Of a stretch of DNA of 64,000 bases, positions 1-10,957 are shown in pieces. Position 1 is the first letter of the stretch; every line of letters starts with the position of its first letter. The position numbers and the translations under genes are program-made. The notes under the pieces are model-generated. The model was not told the DNA's origin. It saw only the letters and a list, made by a program, of their open reading frames with translations, and did not search any database. Origin of the DNA: Solenopsis invicta (Eukaryota > Arthropoda > Insecta > Hymenoptera > Formicidae); the NCBI RefSeq assembly GCF_016802725.1, contig NC_052676.1:798894-862893 (forward strand), in the 5' to 3' direction.

Positions 1-1160
1 ACATTTTGACGAATATAATAGTTTTAAGTTTCAATGTAAAATATTGATTATATACAAAGCAAAGAATTGAAAACTCTTATACTGTGCTATAAAATTAATA
101 TTATTTCTCAAAAATATGTTTACAAAATAAAATAAACTTTGATTTAAGAAAACGCAGAAATTTAATTTAAAAAAATATGACAAGCGCTGAAAATATTTTA
201 ATAAATTTAACATTTTTGAAAAAGCTAATCATACGTGTTTTCAAAACCAGAAAAATTTATTCAACATTTTTAATATCTCTCATTATTATAATACTCGCTT
301 AGAAATGTAAACCAATTTTCTTCAAGAGGGTTGTTTTCACTTTTGTTTATTAGTAACTAAAAAAATTGTTGTATAGTTAGATCCGTATGTACTTACATAA
401 TGTTTCAGATTAATTTTAATTTTATACTTATCGAAATTTTCTTGTTCACGTGAGGGATAATATCCATCATGTTAATACTTTTTTTACATTCTGCTCATAT
501 AATTATTATATATTATTCTATATATAGTTTTCATTACATTACTAATTAAAAGTATCATTAAGTGTATACATTTATATATTTATCATATTTTATTTCTACT
601 TATTTCTACTTATAAAAAAAAGTATTTATACGCAGCAAAGTTTTTGCTTGAAATGCGTGTTATAAATATACGCGGCGGCCGGCGTGGGTATTTGCAGAAA
701 TAGAGGTTCATTTATGTTCTATCTCTTTTACCGAGAACGGGAAGTCATTCGAACGTAAAACTGGCTGCTTCCGTGGATATGGCGGAATTCTCTACGGTGA
801 AACGGTTATTGGTTGAAATCTATGGCGATACGTTGGTACATCGGCTATGTTGTAACGAGACGGCTTCCCTCGTCGAGAAAATTTCAGATACCACGTAGTT
901 CTTTTAGATTACACGTGTTATTTTACCAATAGTGTAATTTCTATTTGCGTTTCTTTAATGCGTCGCTTTAATTCACGAACAACATTTTCAATGTTTTATT
1001 ATATTGAATTAGAAATGGACAAATTCTTTTTCCAATCGTCAGTTTTGAAATTGTTGAGTTTTCACCTCGTTGTTGATCTTTTATACTGTCCTATTCTTAA
1101 GCGCTTCAATCCGCGGAGATTTAATTCCCCCGGGAATTAGAGGATAAATCCTACTATTTC
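1..1160. other. AT-rich intergenic DNA, no gene seen
   Basis: This stretch is AT-rich with frequent stops in all frames and only short open frames of about 60 codons. I recognise no protein, RNA gene or mobile element in it. It is most simply the distal upstream flank of the neuroligin gene. Confidence 0.6.
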
Positions 1161-1510
1161 TGGATCCTTTTTCTCGCGCGGTACGTGTATTACAAGACGG
1201 TTTTGCGATCGAAGCGCGATTTATTACAGCGATACCGGCCGCACACTGCGTGATTCGCGCAGATTTAGCGGCGGCGCCTGTAGCCGAGAGTGCCCGAGAT
1301 TTATCATCGCCACGTATAGAGGTGCCTTCCGACACGGGCTGCCTACCTCGCGGGTGGTCCTACGTTGTGATAAATCAAAAGGTGGGCGCTTGGGCGCTAA
1401 GGGCGCGCTACGTGTCGCCGGAAATGACTAGCGAAAGCTTAGTAAGAATGTCTTTCTCTCGTATTAAACGCCGCGCCGCGCCCCGCCGCGCCGCCAGCGA
1501 TCTCATTGCT
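1161..1510. other. CpG-rich patch, function unknown
   Basis: This is a sharp island of CpG-rich sequence in AT-rich surroundings, ending in a run of CCGCG/CGCC-type repeats at about 1470-1496. An open frame of 109 codons (1250-1579, plus strand) crosses it, and an 84-codon frame lies on the other strand. Simultaneous open frames on both strands are expected when stop codons are scarce, so I do not call a gene. It could be a promoter, an enhancer or a non-coding first exon. Confidence 0.4.
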
Positions 1511-2784
1511 GATTATCTATCTTCCAGGATTGATTTCACTTTCAATAAATATCGATACTTGGAAAATAGTAGCGAGTAAAGAAACTGACTAGAGAGAAAC
1601 GTCTAGAATTTTCTGCAAAACTTTAGTCAACTTTGTTAAAAAGAAACTTGAATAGAGACCTAAACTGGAAAATCAAGAATCTTGAAAGGAAATTGAAGAT
1701 ACTAAGATACTAGAAATCTACACGTGGAAGGATGAAAAGAGAGGCGAATGCGAGAATCTAAGAATACGAGAAGCTAAGAATTAATTATCAGTATCAATCT
1801 TCGGTTCTTTCGCTAGTGTGAAGTTCTTGTTTAATTATCACGGACAGCAGTGATACTTATCGAGCACTGCTCGTACTAGTATTCGGCATCGGGTGAGTAA
1901 AAGTATCGCTGGCCAATTAAATCGAAGCGTCGCCGATCGGTTCTCGGTGTCGTTCTCGGTGAAATTCTTTACCCGGTTGTATTTCTTGCTGAAAAGGCGC
2001 GCTTCCTTTTTCTTTTCCGCGCGATTACTTGCGCGAGAAGTTAGCCGATAGGAGAGGAGGAGGAGGAGCAGCCCGTCCCTTCAATTTGGAGGAGAAAAAG
2101 GAGGGCATAATGAGCGGCAGGGATTTAAAAGCTAATTAAACTTCGCTGGGAGGGTCACTACTCGCCTTAGCTAAGTAGAACAATTTACGGTAACTCGAAG
2201 AGGAGCGTAGCAGCAGACAACTTGGCGAGGAAGATCGAGAGGAAGGAAATCTCGCAACCACTCTCTGAGGAAGTCCGATAAATACGAGGCAGGGATAGAT
2301 CAAAGATAGTGAATAGGAGCTTCACTGAACGAAAAGCAGATATAAAATTAGATCCGCAATAGTAAAAGTAAATTGGATGACATTGAATGATAATAATGCC
2401 TGATATCATATTGCTTGCTAATAATGCCTCCGAAATGGCCGCTGAGAAAATATTTTCTGAAACGACATTTTCTATTACGTACTTGATATTTTTCTTTATT
2501 CAAATTTTATCCTCTCCTCATAAAAATAAAAATATCAAAGTGTTGGTGTAGAAACAACAATATAATATGTAATAAAGAATCACAACACGCAACCACTATG
2601 TGCAAAAGAATTTTTTTCTTCGCTAGAATTTTTTTTTTCCCCATCTGGCGTCCTACTTGATCCATCATACATGCTGTCGAAACCGGAAGTATGGACGTTG
2701 CTGAGGCAATTAATTTCCTTTAACGGCCGTGAAAGCTCGCTCGGCCCAGTAATTAAATGGAGTCGGACCTATGCGAGTGGCACG
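1511..2784. other. Intergenic DNA with degenerate short repeats
   Basis: No gene is seen. The part at about 1600-1790 is purine-rich and quasi-repetitive. Its clearest unit is a 16-bp tandem pair, GAGAATCTAAGAATAC at 1752-1767 followed by GAGAAGCTAAGAATTA at 1768-1783. A short GGA-repeat tract lies at about 2051-2069. Both look like products of replication slippage. Confidence 0.45.
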
Positions 2785-2810
2785 CACGTGTCGGCACGTG
2801 CAGACACGTG
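2785..2810. promoter_or_regulatory. Three phased E-boxes (CACGTG)
   Basis: The palindrome CACGTG occurs at 2785-2790, 2795-2800 and 2805-2810, each exactly 10 bp from the next, so the three sites fall on the same face of the helix. The middle copy sits in GGCACGTGC, close to the Hairy/E(spl) class-C site. Related CACGC motifs flank the cluster. Known binders of CACGTG include Myc/Max, CLOCK/CYCLE and Hairy-type bHLH factors; which one would act here cannot be read from the sequence. The cluster is about 5 kb upstream of the proposed neuroligin promoter, and no other gene is visible nearby. Confidence 0.5.
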
Positions 2811-2823
2811 TAAAAAATGCACG

Positions 2824-5800
2824 CGTCTTCCTCCGAAGTGGCGGTGAAATCGATCGATCGAATCTGGCAGCTTGAATTTCGACCATTTGGCATCGATTGG
2901 CTTGCTCGCTTGGTTAGCTGCCAATCGGTGCGTATCAATCGTGATTCAATATCGAAAAGTCCGGTGTTGCTTTTGTATAAAAAGTAACGGCAAATATTAA
3001 CACTGCGAATTTAATCGCCCCAGATGCACTGAATGTGCATTTACATGTGCAATGTCTATTTTCTCACGGATGGCTGACTGGGAAAAATTATTATTTGCAG
3101 CGTGCGACGATAAAATTATACGTTTATTATATAAATGAAGCAAAATTGTATAAATGCCATTAGCAGCCATTAATGCAATTTAAAAGCATTGTAGAGAAAA
3201 GAAGTAAAATCTGTTTCAAGCGTAGAATGAACATGCTTTGAAATAGTATCATAACAATTGAATTATTAAAAAATATAAGCATATAGGAAGTCAGAAATTA
3301 TGATTATGGTTTCACATCAGCCAATTCGTTAATTATTCAAATTTTCAGTACACACGGTATATAATGGTTCGCTCGATGAAATTGCCTACAATATTAATAT
3401 GCTTAATGTATAATATCTCGTGTATAAATAGAGGAAATAGAACAGAATAGCATTAATTATTGATTTTTAAAACTTCTCGCGATTTGTTCCTTCCATTTGT
3501 TCATTTTAATATTCTTATACAGAATTGTAAGTCTCCTTATAACGTTTTAAATTTTCATTATGGTGTGACTTGAATTTTTACTCTTACCAGCTTCGATTGT
3601 AAATTTGTAAAATTTTGCAAGTCTTTTTAATCACATCTTTTGTTAATCACTTAAAAAAATTTATATTCTTATATACTTAAAATATAACAAATGTGACGCA
3701 TACACAAAAAAACAAAATTTTTAAATTGCAATTAAAATTAGTATGTAAGTCTGTCCAAATAAGAAAGTACGACGTTTATAAAAAAATCTTGAGAGAAAAA
3801 TACGATTGTCAAATAGTTAAAAAGTCCAGAAAGTCTTTCTCTGTTTGTGTGCGCGGTTTTAACGCTTTTAATACCCACCGATGCGATGAACCGTCATGAA
3901 TATGCGCATTAAGCTCACGGAAAATACGAATGGGAGCCCTCTTAATAGAATTTAATGTCATCAACCTCGCTTCAGCGTTGAACTTATGTGGGACGCGTGC
4001 GGAGTAATTAAATGTTCCGCAGCAGTTGCAGCTGCAAAATTAACGATTTTTTGCGCAAAGCATTAAACGTTCCTGTTAGAAGTGATACAGTTGTTATTAC
4101 ATAACCGCTATACATAAGGATACAGGTGTAATAACTGTTTCTTGCAAGAAATCTTGCAGAAATTTGAAAACACTTATAAATAAAATTAATAAACGCAATA
4201 AGTATGCAAATCTGATCTTGGGAAATTACAAGTTGTGTATGTAAAATAAAATAGATTTCTGGCTGTGTTTATCAAGCGAGGCACAACGAATGCAATTTTC
4301 TAGAATCTATACTAAAGTTTCGAGGAAGGAATTTCATAAAAGTGCAATTTGTTCAATTTACCAGCGAAAGAATTTCGCGCGTGAGAAGCACTACAAAAAG
4401 CGCGAAATAATAAAACGTGCATTTTTCCCGGATTCCATAATGCATGCAGCGCAATGCATAATACCGCATTTTGGATTGCATTTATAATAGCTATAGCAAT
4501 TTCGTGAATAATAATGCGCGATACACGCCCTTTTTACTTATTTACGCTTCTTGTTTCACATTTAAAAGTCGCGGTGAGCAGATAAAATTCCGTAAAAGTA
4601 ACGGCACTTGTTTCAACTCGATTGCATAAACGCTCTTTGTCCTGAAATTTCGAATCAACCAGGATTGAAGTTGTGTCCATGGTATCGTATCCTTCTGTCC
4701 TCAAATTCCTCTAACCTCGGATTACACGACAAAATGAAATTTCTCTTTCCACGTTGACAAACGTCAACGATTCTTATTGATTTTCAAACCCATCAAAAAT
4801 TAGTGAACATTCTAAATGAAAAAAAAAGTGTATCAACGTATATTGAATTTATTATAAATTTATTACTTTTTACTGGTTTCGCTGATTTACTCAATTCAAC
4901 AGCTATTCAATAACTGTACTGTTAGAAAAGTTAATATAATCAACGATATATCTTGCATTTCACCCTTATTGGTTACTCTGGTTTGGTTGCAACTTCAAAC
5001 TCGCTTCTACCGATCCTCAAATTTATGTATAACGTCCTAGGAAGCGGAATTGCATGGTCGGAACACTCGTCCTTGTAGGATCCAACTTTCATAGTCAGTG
5101 ACGGTCCCAGGATTCGTACGGCGTTCTGCCGCACGAAAAGCGGCATCGATTTCTTGAATTTGAATTCGTACTCGGCAGTCCGGGCACGAATTTCTCGCGT
5201 CACACCCTGTCGGCTTGGCGACCCTTGTCTCAAATCCTTTCCGAAAGACCCTCACACCGAGCCACGTTAAGAGATGTCATTTTATCCTCTCGCATACCCC
5301 CCTTTTTTATTTTACCGCGAAAAAATCTCGGTCATATTCGCCATCGGTCGAGCGATTCCAATATCACGTCAGGGCATTGTCAGTTGATGATTAATACGTT
5401 CCTAGAAATCGATGGAAAAGAACATTTCTGTGACAAAAACGCTCTGCTTTTTAGACGCCTGTTAAACAAATTAAGTATTAGAAGTTTCATTTGTCAAAAA
5501 TTTCTAAAATCCTTAAGAAAATTAAACTACGAAACTGGTTAAGCTTGGTGCAACATTTCCGGTTATCAGGCTCTCTACACTTTAATAAATAATCAGCTTT
5601 CTTTTTCTTCATTTAACGTACCTTTAAAAATTATATGAGCATATCCATTTTTTTAGCATTGACAATTTAGAAATATCAAATTTAATTGGTTTTCCATTCG
5701 ATTTCATTACTTTTTTTCTAATTTTCTAGGTACATTAAAATCCCTGAATTTTTTACACTGCAAATACAAGAATCCTAATGCCTCAAATCTTCTTCTCCTT

Positions 5801-7740
5801 CGCTAACAAATTTTATATTGTTAGATTTTAGAGCTTTTGCATCCGTAGAATCTTAGATTGGTTGCGTGCCTGTAATTTCAACGGCATCCTTGAATTCGCA
5901 CGAACGGAGTCCTGGAAAGGCTGCATCCTTGTGTCGTAAACGAGAAGACGTTCTCGACGCGGATTTCCGCTCGGCGTCTTTGTGGCCGGAGGCGACCAAT
6001 TTCCACCCCTTCGAGAGGTGGCACAGCGCCCCTCGCGTTGACTTTGCAAATATTTAACCACTCCCACTCCCCAGGCTTATCCTTAGCCACTTCTCCGTCC
6101 AATTATTCTTCGTATCTGCCTTAGCGAGAGAAAGTTGCTTCTGATTTTTTACTATAGGAAGATTTTCCGGAAATTGCACCTTTCCCAGCCAAAGAATAAA
6201 AAAATTACAATTTTTATTGCAAGTTGCAATAAATAACTGTAGTAGAATAATATATAAAATGATGTAAATGTTAAATGAAACATTATAGAATGAATGATGG
6301 GAGGAGGAGACTAGAAGAGGCAACGTTGCGCTTCATACGATATTATAAAAGATTCGTTCGATCGTACGATTTTCTGAAAGCGAGAAATAATTCAGCGAGA
6401 TAATGCGTATAGCTTTAGCGTTAGAAAAGAGTTAACGAGCATAACTACACTGTAAAGTGCGAAGGCGATGCTGAATGCAGGAACGAAGTGGTATTTCGCG
6501 AGGAGAAACTCTTTACGCAGCTGCGCCCAGTTTCCGGAAATTCTCGTTAAAAAGTTCCTTTATTTCACCGTTCGTGGATTTTCCAATGTCCATCGTGGAT
6601 TCCTTGCTGTGAGCAGTAAAATTGCACGATTTATGCGTGCAAGCGAACTTGTCAAATAAATCCAGCTAATTAATTGTGTCGTTATTTATCGACTGACATT
6701 TACATTCTCTATTGATTTAGTAATCACTAATTTGTTGAGATTTACAGAACTAACAAATTCAACTCATTGGTCCATATATTTTTTGAAGATAATTAATTTC
6801 CCAGACCAAGTTTATTTTAAATTTAATAAAGTAATTTATACGTACTATTTTTTTATAATTATTATAAAAATTGCTTTGGGTAATTATAGCGAATGAAATA
6901 TTCTGCGGTAATCAATTTAACATGATAATATTTGTTATTTAATTAATAAAGTAATAGAAATTAATATAATAAATAAGCTTTACTACATAATTTGATTAAA
7001 ATGATAATGATAGACTGATGAGACCGTTTTATTCATTAAATATTATGTATGTATACAAAATTAAAAGAGAGATTGTAAATGTGTATTTGTCGAATTCACT
7101 TGTCTATCACTTGCTAATTGTAAGTTTTAGATAAAAATTTAAAAATTAGTTATTAAAGCTAAATAGATATATATATAAATTATTAAAATCATCAATTTGT
7201 ACATGACACTGTTAACAGCATAATGTTAATATAGTGCGAAAAATTAGTTATTGAACTTGTCAGTAAAAAATAAGAAAATTCGTTTCCTATAGAAAAGGAG
7301 AGTAATATCCTTGAAATATACACAGTTGTAAATGTAATATTCTTTTAATATTTTTAAAAATATCAAGATTTTTATTTAAATATTCTCTGAATATAATAAT
7401 TAATAATTAATGCAGAATTCAATAGTGAGAAAAAGGAAGGAAAGGCGAAATGTCTAGACAAAAGGAATAATTTTAAATCGAGTTAAAATAGCGTACATTA
7501 CAATTATTTTAAACTTAAGTTAATAATTATTGATAAGATTTTAGAACAGCAAAAATAATAAATTACAAGAAAAGAAGTATTTATTAATGATGAAAACACA
7601 GTCAAAAGATATTATGATCGATATACGATTGAATACAGCGGTTACTTAATCGACTTAATCAGTGACACCAAGTGAAACCAGCTTCTCTTTTTATTAATGT
7701 GACTACGAGAGGAGGCAATAGTGATGGATAGTTGAAAAAT
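2824..7740. other. Intergenic DNA, no gene seen
   Basis: Mostly AT-rich with modestly GC-richer parts near 5040-5260 and 5860-6060. The open frames there are about 60-105 codons long, overlap on both strands, and show no recognisable domain. There is no tRNA-like sequence and no clear mobile element. The part at 6660-7640 is particularly AT-rich. Confidence 0.55.
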
Positions 7741-8590
7741 AAGAGTAGACCAGATTCAAACCAACGAGTCTCGCCGGTCGGTTCTCGGATCGATTCCACC
7801 TGCCGTATCGACCACGCCGGGGTGCACTTCCGCCCATGTCCTGTACCGAGTCCGGAGCGTTTGCGCGGGGCATGCGCAGCCGATGGTGAACGTCGTCGCC
7901 TGACGCCAGTCTGTCGGGGGTCGAAGTGTCGGCTACATCGGTTCGGTTGGTTTTCGTCGCATACCACGGCGTCCCAGCGGCGCTCTCACCCTTTCGCGGT
8001 AATACCGTGCCCACCCCTGATCACGTCACGCGAGATTCGTCGCGGTGCATCGACCAGCGTCGACGTCAACGGTGCAGTGCCAGAGAGGGTGGTATAGTTT
8101 GCCGCGACCCGACCGGAGTAGAGCTTGACGAGGGAAGAAACGCGGGGGTGGCCGTTTCGCTTTTGGCCCAGTCCCACTACACCACCTTTCTCTCGGATTT
8201 TTCGGTGCGCCTCTTTCGCTTTAGCTCCGGGGTGTAGTTGTGCCGGGGATAGTTGCTTCCAGCGAGCGAGAACGTCTGTCCGGTGTGCAATTCGGCGAAA
8301 CTTGAAATTACTTTCGGCGCATCCGATAAATCGGTCTTATCGGGAAACGATTTTCCCGACTCGGCAAAGTTTGAAGAAATACTCCGGACGGGGTGCCGGC
8401 GCGGGTCGCCGGGAGGGTGGAGAGAGTAGGCGGTGGATGCTCGTTAAGCTATGTGCAAAAGGAATCCCGTACACTAGTGCTTGACCCGTTGTGATGAAGA
8501 AACGATGATAGCGTGCGACTATCGTAGTCATAGTGTTGTGCCGATGATCGGGGATCATCGCTCAGTGATCGTCGATCGGGAAAGTGCGAA
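7741..8590 (+). promoter_or_regulatory. CpG-rich block, putative neuroligin promoter and 5' leader
   Basis: About 850 bp of dense CpG sequence rises abruptly from AT-rich DNA and lies 2-2.8 kb before the neuroligin start codon, in the expected place for the transcription start. Several frames are open for 60-120 codons on both strands at once, which points to few stop codons and not to coding. A 7-bp hairpin with arms GATGATC and GATCATC lies near 8543-8559, followed by an initiator-like TCAGTG at 8562-8567. I see no TATA box that decides the start. The assignment to neuroligin is inferred from position and strand only. Confidence 0.4.
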
Positions 8591-10366
8591 TTAAAGATAA
8601 TTCTAAATTTGTTTCTGTCTACAAGTGTCTATTTAAAGAAACCTACGGGAAATTAGCTGTTCATCGGTAGTGCGATTCTAATCTAACTAGGTTAATTGAA
8701 AATTGAAGCTGTTGTCTCGACTCAAGAATACCGTCACATCGGTGAGAAGATTTACATTTTATGCTGGAGAGATACTGAAAGGTTTAAATATAACAGTGAC
8801 GTACTTCTTGAACGCAACAAGCGAAGCAGCTTCCTGGATGCTTCTTTTATTTCTCATCGTGGTGCGCGTGTCTTTGTGCATACATCGTTTTAAGCATCAG
8901 AAAAGCCGAAGCAGCTAATGAATTTTCAATTCCACATTTATCGATCGCAAGAGAAATCTGACGTTCTTTAAAACAAATAATTCGTTAAAGTTTTACGCTA
9001 CATTTTGCTTTTCTCAACAATTGAAAATTAAATCAACGTCAGTTCCTTCACCCGCGGTGATGTTTTTCAGCGAATTAGCTTCCGAAGAAAAGTCCGTTTG
9101 CTGAAAAATTATTACATCAGTGAAGTTCCATTTGACTCGATCGAGAGATTAGTTCGATGAATCACGAGATGAGAGTCAGGTACGACTCTCGTTATCTTCG
9201 ATCCGTCCAAAGAAATTTTGAATGAGAGATTGGAAAATTATTTCTCTTGTATTTCCCTCCTTTTTCTCGCCAAAGAAAAGATGAAACGAGTTGGTAAATA
9301 TTCCAAGAGCGGCCTGCTTCTGAACGTGATTAGAGCCGGTGCATTCTATCTCTTTCGATACATTAAGCACGCTATCAAAAACGAGATCGTCTTTGTGTGA
9401 GCGATAAGACACGTGTGTGAATTCTTTTTATATCAGTAAACGTGATTGAAGAACGGAAAATCGTCAAAAGACAAGGTCACTCTCGTGGGTGTCGAAGAAA
9501 TCCTGCTTTTAATCGAAAGTTCCAATCTAGACATTACGGTCTATCGCGGAAAAGTGTAAAGTGGAAAGTTACCTTTTCTGACAGTGTGTAAATAAGTATT
9601 TTACTTATTGTTCTCATTAGACGTCCAACGATAAATTCACATGACGATTTTTCCTACGTATAGAAAATCTCCATTGTTCAGTGGAAGCAGCAAGACGAAA
9701 TACTGAAACCAGAGACCATTAAAACTTGCAATTTGATAGCACGAAGCTGATAATAATTAAGTCTAAAGGATAATGATGACGTTTATAAGGATATACTGAT
9801 CTTCGTTACAGCATCGACAGAATATCTGAATTTATTCGACGTTTCTTAATACCTAATTAAATATAAGACTGGAAAAAATCTAATGACAAATACAATCTCT
9901 GTGACTAGGAAGATATAACTCAGGATGTTTTCCAATCTATTAATCTGCAGTCTTCCCTAGATCAATTGCAAAATAGATAGTTAAAGACGATTTGCAATCA
10001 TTTTTTTCCTGAATTGTTTAAACAAAGAGAATGTAATCCACGCACAAGACTATCGCAATCTTTCAAGACCAACAAGTTGAACAAATTATGGAAAATCTGC
10101 TTTATTTTCATGAGTTTCTTGTATGTGTGCTGCGTTTAAACTCAGGAATATCTAAATAAAGACAATAGTTCTGTTTTAGAATTACTAAACGAAATCAAGA
10201 CCATGATTTATTTAAGCTGAACTATCAAAAATGCTATTGTAAAATAGCAACTAACTTTATCAACTTTTACTTCCGGTTAAGATCGCCTCAAGTACATTGA
10301 TTGAGCCAAGTAAAGTCTCACGGTTATTGAACTGTCCTTCACTTTGAAAGAGACTGATGTATCTAG
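8591..10366 (+). other. Putative 5' leader and first 5'-UTR intron of neuroligin
   Basis: This segment between the CpG-rich block and the first coding exon has moderate GC at its left end and becomes AT-rich, with no convincing coding frame. A good donor (CATCG then GTGAGAAG, GT at 8742-8743) could end a 5'-UTR exon. It could be joined to the weak acceptor at 10365-10366. Both junctions are guesses from local consensus; continuous transcription through the region is equally possible. Confidence 0.3.
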
Positions 10367-10395
10367 GAGGTGGACGAGCTTTTGAGAGCCGCGAG

Positions 10396-10437
10396 ATGGA
10401 TCAGTTTGCGTACGTCCGCACCTCTGGAGGTGGTTAA
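10396..10437 (+). promoter_or_regulatory. Upstream ORF 1 in the neuroligin leader
   Basis: An ATG followed by 12 more codons (peptide MDQFAYVRTSGGG) ends at a TAA that is in the same frame as neuroligin. It precedes the main start by 168 bp. If this leader is transcribed as proposed, the uORF could lower translation of the main frame. It is visible in sequence, but an effect is inference. Confidence 0.4.
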
Positions 10438-10474
10438 GGCGGAAATAGTTGCGGTGGAAGACAAGGAAGGCGGT

Positions 10475-10504
10475 ATGAGAGACGTCGGAACGGCGGAAAA
10501 GTGA
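10475..10504 (+). promoter_or_regulatory. Upstream ORF 2 in the neuroligin leader
   Basis: A nine-residue frame (MRDVGTAEK, then TGA) lies 60 bp before the neuroligin start, in a different frame from it. With uORF 1 it gives two upstream starts within 170 bp of the main ATG. Any regulatory role is inference. Confidence 0.35.
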
Positions 10505-10563
10505 TCGGCGGAGTTGACGCCGAAGCAGGAGGTGACGCTGAAGACGTCGGTGATCACGTCAAG

Positions 10564-10951
10564 ATGACGTCATCGATCCTGGCGCTGCTCAGCTTGATCC
10601 TGGCGACCGCCGGTGCTGAGCTGAGCTCGAGAATCGTCAGGACTAAGTACGGCGAGCTGTCGGGCGTGATCGTTACCCTCGATCGATATCTCGAAGGTGT
10701 CGAGGTATTCCGCGGCGTGCCCTACGCCTCGCCACCGATAGGCTCGTTACGCTTTATGCCGCCCGTCAGCGGTGCCCTTTGGCATGGTGTTAAGGTCGCC
10801 GACAAGTTCGGACCCGTCTGTCCCCAGAAGCTGCCCGAGCTCAGCGACAAGATGCCCAAGGGCAGGGTAGAGTATCTCAAGCGACTGCTGCCCTACCTCA
10901 AGAACCAAAGCGAGGATTGCCTGTACCTCAACATTTACACCCCGGTTCAAG
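10564..10951 (+). CDS. Nlg: Neuroligin, first coding exon (partial gene)
   Basis: Neuroligins are postsynaptic type I membrane adhesion proteins that bind neurexins through an extracellular domain related to carboxylesterases but usually catalytically dead. The exon encodes residues 1-129 plus one base. Residues 1-18 (MTSSILALLSLILATAGA) form a typical signal peptide. The mature part opens with RIVRTKYGELSG (23-34). VEVFRGVPYASPPIG (46-60) is a block strongly conserved in the esterase fold. Cys86 and Cys119 are placed for the conserved first disulfide. SEDCLYLNIYTP (116-127) is the carboxylesterase type-B signature 2, and NQS (114-116) is a possible N-glycosylation site. KGRVEYLKRLLPYL (99-112) just before it is characteristic of neuroligins and argues against acetylcholinesterase or gliotactin. 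The start at 10564 is the first in-frame ATG after the stop at 10435. The exon ends in phase 1 at a GT donor. The remainder, including the neurexin-binding face, transmembrane segment and PDZ-binding tail, must lie beyond the window. Which insect neuroligin paralogue this is cannot be decided here. Confidence 0.93.
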
Positions 10952-10957
10952 GTTTGT
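10952..10957 (+). other. Nlg: Splice donor of neuroligin intron 1
   Basis: The exon ends CAAG and the intron begins GTTTGT, followed by a T-rich stretch. After this point the frame soon stops (TAA at 10987-10989) and composition drops to AT-rich. The homology to neuroligins also reaches exactly this junction (NIYTPVQ). The intron is phase 1. Confidence 0.8.

Larger units (their letters stand above)
10367..10563 (+). promoter_or_regulatory. 5' untranslated part of the first neuroligin coding exon
   Basis: Composition changes to GC-rich just after an AG at 10365-10366 (ATCTAG), preceded by a short pyrimidine stretch, so the exon probably begins near 10367. The main reading frame is closed upstream by a TAA at 10435-10437, and no in-frame ATG occurs before 10564, which fixes the start codon. 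Two short upstream ORFs lie in this leader. The exact left boundary is uncertain. Confidence 0.45.

Noticed and set aside
7659..8558. Several overlapping open frames of 60-121 codons on both strands
   Set aside because: They all fall in a CpG-dense block where stop codons are scarce, show no known domain and exclude each other. A promoter or 5' leader explains them better.
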